NCBI GenBank assembly: GCA_945957225.1 | Contig: CAMFKK010000104.1 | Location: 1 to 7,520, forward strand | Length of the DNA stretch: 7,520 nt | From: an uncultured Sphingobacteriia bacterium | GTDB taxonomy: Bacteria > Bacteroidota > Bacteroidia > Chitinophagales > Chitinophagaceae | Direction: 5' to 3' | Shown here: positions 5,607-7,520 of the stretch, one piece after another | Layout of the letters: each line of letters begins with the position of its first letter | Position numbering within the stretch: position 1 is the first letter of the stretch | Notes under the pieces: model-generated | The model's input: only the letters and a program-made list of their open reading frames with translations | The model's database searches: none | Told to the model about the DNA's origin: nothing | Program-made: the position numbers and the translations under genes

Positions 5607-6797
5607 TTATAAAAAAGGATTGCTCCATTTTTTGTCTGTATAAATACTATTCCCAGAAAGGGTTTTCAAAAACGCAATTAGGTCATTTACTTCTGTTGCG
5701 GTTAAGATCAAATGTTGTCCAGCTCCATTGGGAGAAAGTTTTCTATCTAAATTATTATTACCTGGAGCCTGATTAATATTGCCATAGTGTCCAATCACCG
5801 TTTGAATTCCTACCAGATTACCAGTATGCATAAAAGGGCCGTTTTCAACTCCTGAAAGATTCATTAAATCGCGCAAGCTAGGTGACCTTGTTACTGTAAT
5901 ATCTATACTGGTTCCGGCAATGGTTCCAATAATGCCATTATTCCTGCTATTGGGATCAATATCAAATTCAGGAGATTTATGACATTGGTTGCAACCCAAA
6001 CCACCGCTGATTCTATTGCTACTAGCATCATAAACTGGATTGCTTAAATACAAATCTTTGCCAGCATTTTCTCTTGCAGAAAAATTAGGAAAAGCCGCTC
6101 TATCATTGTTTACTAGCGCTCTTCCTGCGTCAAACTTGCTATCAAAAGATTGAATGCTTCTGATGAATTGTGCAAGACATTCTTGCAATCTTGGTTCTGA
6201 AACTTGTTGGTCTCCATATACAAACTGAAACAATTCTTTGTAATAGCCAATACCAGAAAGTTTGGTTAATAAAGCAGCAATTCCTGGTCTGCCATCTTGA
6301 CCACTAAATCCCATTTCAGCATGGTCTTGAATGGGTTTGGTTGTTTGTATTTCAAGACTGGCAGCGCGTTCGTCCCAAAAAAACTTGGCTTCATCGGAAA
6401 ATCGGGTATTTACTAAACGCATGGAATGTCTGGCAGTTTTTCCTGTAAGAACCCCAGAACTTGCACGGGCCGTATCTCCAAAAGCAAATGCTTGTTTGTG
6501 ACAAGATCCACAAGAAATACTATTGTCAAAACTGAGTTGTTTATCATAAAACAAAACCCTACCCAAGGTTGCCTTGGCATCGGTAATGGTATTGCCGGTA
6601 CCATTGTCTTTGAGAATATAGGCGGGTATATATTGCTTACTATAATTGTTCAGACTACCTAAATCTATATTATTGCCAAAAGCAGCTTTAATGGCTGCAT
6701 AAGGCTCAGCAACAGCAGTTGGTTCTGATTTGGAACAACCCAAAAATAGGGCAGCAATCAATAAGAAACTGTAGGTGACAATTTGAGTCTTTCTCAT
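5607..6797 (-). CDS. Di-haem cytochrome c peroxidase family lipoprotein (MauG/CcpA type)
   Basis: A 396-residue periplasmic c-type cytochrome. Two haem-attachment motifs are present: CGSCH (Cys96, Cys99, His100) in the N-terminal domain and CNQCH (Cys269, Cys272, His273) in the C-terminal domain, the arrangement of bacterial di-haem peroxidases. Supporting family blocks are LGRVLFYDKQLSFDNSISC (78-96), FFWDERAASLEIQ (139-151), a PIQDHAEMGF segment (155-164), RSPSLRDL (304-311) and GPFMHTGNL (320-328). The signal ends LFLG|C, so Cys21 is a likely lipidation site. Family members reduce H2O2 with electrons from small cytochromes or oxidise other substrates in the MauG manner; which applies here cannot be told. 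The ATG at 6797 has no clear Shine-Dalgarno. A possible 28-codon ORF upstream overlaps this start by an ATGA. The phosphoesterase follows 36 nt downstream. Confidence 0.93.
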   Translation of the reverse strand: MRKTQIVTYSFLLIAALFLGCSKSEPTAVAEPYAAIKAAFGNNIDLGSLNNYSKQYIPAYILKDNGTGNTITDAKATLGRVLFYDKQLSFDNSISCGSCHKQAFAFGDTARASSGVLTGKTARHSMRLVNTRFSDEAKFFWDERAASLEIQTTKPIQDHAEMGFSGQDGRPGIAALLTKLSGIGYYKELFQFVYGDQQVSEPRLQECLAQFIRSIQSFDSKFDAGRALVNNDRAAFPNFSARENAGKDLYLSNPVYDASSNRISGGLGCNQCHKSPEFDIDPNSRNNGIIGTIAGTSIDITVTRSPSLRDLMNLSGVENGPFMHTGNLVGIQTVIGHYGNINQAPGNNNLDRKLSPNGAGQHLILTATEVNDLIAFLKTLSGNSIYTDKKWSNPFL

Positions 6798-6880
6798 GGT
6801 AAGCGTTTTTCTTCTGATGCCAATGGCAAGAACTGGTTTAATGCTAAAAAAGCATTTACCAAATTCTTAACTAAAGTCAT
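6794..6880 (-). CDS. Possible 28-residue small ORF overlapping the peroxidase start
   Basis: On the minus strand an ATG at 6880 opens a frame of 28 codons whose TGA overlaps the peroxidase ATG as ATGA. The predicted peptide begins MTLVKNLVNAFLALNQFLPL and ends with the charged SEEKRLP, so it could form one amphipathic or membrane-seeking helix. The frame stays open 13 codons upstream of the ATG but holds no better start. The 4-nt overlap is the classic geometry of translational coupling, so it could act as a leader peptide. No ribosome site is visible and a chance ORF of this size is likely enough that I keep confidence low. Confidence 0.25.
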   Translation of the reverse strand: MTLVKNLVNAFLALNQFLPLASEEKRLP

Positions 6881-6970
6881 TTTAAAAAGAGCCCAAGAAA
6901 TGATTGAGCGCAGTACGATTCACAAAATTTTATTGTGTAACTGGATTTTGCTAGCTCCTTGATCTTAGAT
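6798..6970. other. Intergenic region between peroxidase and Moco-fold genes
   Basis: These 173 nt separate two co-directional genes and contain, besides the small ORF, several weak inverted repeats. AATGCT/AGCATT (6840-6856, A5 loop) and TGCC/GGCA (6818-6828) lie within the small ORF and near the peroxidase start. GATCTT/AAGATC (6961-6978, 6-nt loop) straddles the stop of the Moco-fold gene. None has the GC-rich stem and T-tract of a good terminator, and I find no convincing Bacteroidota TTG/TAnnTTTG promoter. Whether the peroxidase has its own promoter here is open. Confidence 0.4.
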
Positions 6971-7480
6971 TCAAGATCTTTTAACTAGAATTTGCTGAAG
7001 CCCTTTGATATATCTTCTGCCAGTTTTTAAATCAGAAAAATGGGCAATTAAGATTCTTTCATTAGAAGCCCTTATGCTTTTGCCATCTTTTTCAGTAATC
7101 AAATAAACCTTGTTACCAGCATCATTATTAAATAGTTCATTCCATGAATAAACAACTTTATAACCGTCTGTTGCAATCAATATAAAATAAAATTCGCTTA
7201 ATTGTTTGGGGCCTTGTACGTCATATGAAAGATTTTCTAAAATAGACTTTAATAAAATTCCTTTCATGTTTTTAGCAACTCCTTTTACTTCTCCCAAATG
7301 ATTGGTAATGGTCAAGTCTGGTAAAGATTCCATTGGCATCCCTAATAGCTGATTCAATTGAATAATAGTAGGAGATTTGAGATTGCCTGAAACAATTATG
7401 CTATCGGTTGCTATTGGTTTTTCTTGAGCAAACAATACTGTACTTGTGATGAAGGAGAAAAGAAGAAAATAGATTTTCAT
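6971..7480 (-). CDS. Secreted single-domain sulfite-oxidase-fold (Moco-binding-like) protein
   Basis: A 169-residue protein with a Sec signal (MKIYFLLFSFITSTVLFA|Q). The mature part matches the oxidoreductase molybdopterin-binding domain seen in sulfite oxidase and YedY/MsrP: IIVSGNLKSPTIIQLNQL (residues 28-45), a central GVAKNMKGILLKSILEN segment (67-83), ILIATDGYKVVYSWNELF (100-117), the KVYLITEKDGK strand pair (124-134), and a closing TGRRYIKGLQQILV (153-166). It has only this domain and contains no cysteine at all, so it lacks the Cys that ligates molybdenum in active family enzymes. It may bind no cofactor, or bind a ligand differently. It lies upstream of the di-haem peroxidase in the same direction. 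Only 40 nt of upstream sequence remain, with no clear promoter. Confidence 0.78.
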   Translation of the reverse strand: MKIYFLLFSFITSTVLFAQEKPIATDSIIVSGNLKSPTIIQLNQLLGMPMESLPDLTITNHLGEVKGVAKNMKGILLKSILENLSYDVQGPKQLSEFYFILIATDGYKVVYSWNELFNNDAGNKVYLITEKDGKSIRASNERILIAHFSDLKTGRRYIKGLQQILVKRS

Positions 7481-7520
7481 TGGTAAAATTTTTAAGAAGA
7501 TTTATTGACCACTTCTCAAT

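Noticed and set aside
5570..5776. Plus-strand 68-residue open frame between the phosphoesterase and the peroxidase
   Set aside because: It starts on the phosphoesterase start codon and is mostly antisense to the peroxidase C-terminus; no signal or family resemblance.
6426..6662. Plus-strand 78-residue open frame
   Set aside because: It is antisense to the first haem domain of the peroxidase, including the CxxCH region, which is clearly the real coding strand.
6961..6980. Rho-independent terminator after the Moco-fold gene
   Set aside because: The GATCTT/AAGATC stem is short, AT-rich and overlaps the coding end, with no T-tract on the minus strand.
1..7520. Defence system, CRISPR, tRNA, rRNA, riboswitch or mobile element
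   Set aside because: No regularly spaced repeats, cloverleaf, transposase, integrase, nuclease or toxin-antitoxin pattern was seen in reading both strands; all large frames match ordinary envelope, transport or unknown proteins.

Overview
The window looks like a contig from an AT-rich Bacteroidota genome, most likely Chitinophagaceae-like (Sediminibacterium or a relative). This rests on protein style only: short Lys-rich N-termini, lipoproteins with relaxed lipoboxes, a CarboxypepD_reg-like lipoprotein, A-rich start regions with almost no Shine-Dalgarno sequence, and low GC by eye. There is no rRNA or other taxonomic marker, so the family-level placement is an inference. The first 43 bases are not genomic. 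They are an untrimmed Illumina Nextera read-1 adapter, including the transposon mosaic end and probably an i5 index, so the true biological sequence begins at about 44.

Layout. (1) 44-2732, minus strand: a tight four-gene unit with gaps of only 2 to 5 nt. In transcription order it holds a secreted protein of unknown function, an SRPBCC/AHSA1-like protein, a KgtP-like MFS symporter of the metabolite:H+ symporter family, and the N-terminal third of a DUF1624/HGSNAT-like membrane acyltransferase cut off by the contig end. (2) 2733-2857: a divergent intergenic region with a 13-bp palindrome, an 11-bp tandem repeat and a GC-rich 8-bp palindrome. (3) 2858-3679, plus strand: a lone lipoprotein with a carboxypeptidase-regulatory-like domain. 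(4) 3721-3747: a hairpin shared by the converging genes; the stop codon of the minus-strand gene lies at its stem-loop junction. (5) 3731-7480, minus strand: in transcription order, a secreted single-domain sulfite-oxidase-fold protein, a possible 28-residue small ORF, a di-haem cytochrome c peroxidase (MauG/CcpA family) lipoprotein, a Tat-dependent YkuE-like metallophosphoesterase and a secreted alpha/beta hydrolase.

Functionally this is envelope and transport housekeeping: dicarboxylate uptake, periplasmic peroxide or redox chemistry, and periplasmic hydrolases. All products of the right-hand cluster carry export signals (Sec, lipoprotein or Tat), which is consistent with a shared location but does not show a shared pathway. 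I see no CRISPR array, tRNA, rRNA, insertion sequence, phage gene, toxin-antitoxin pair or defence system, and nothing that amounts to a clearly new biological system. The observations most worth checking are the adapter-derived false C-terminus, the GNW in place of GNH in the phosphoesterase, the cysteine-free Moco-fold protein beside the peroxidase, the ATGA-overlapping small ORF, and the repeat-rich divergent control region.
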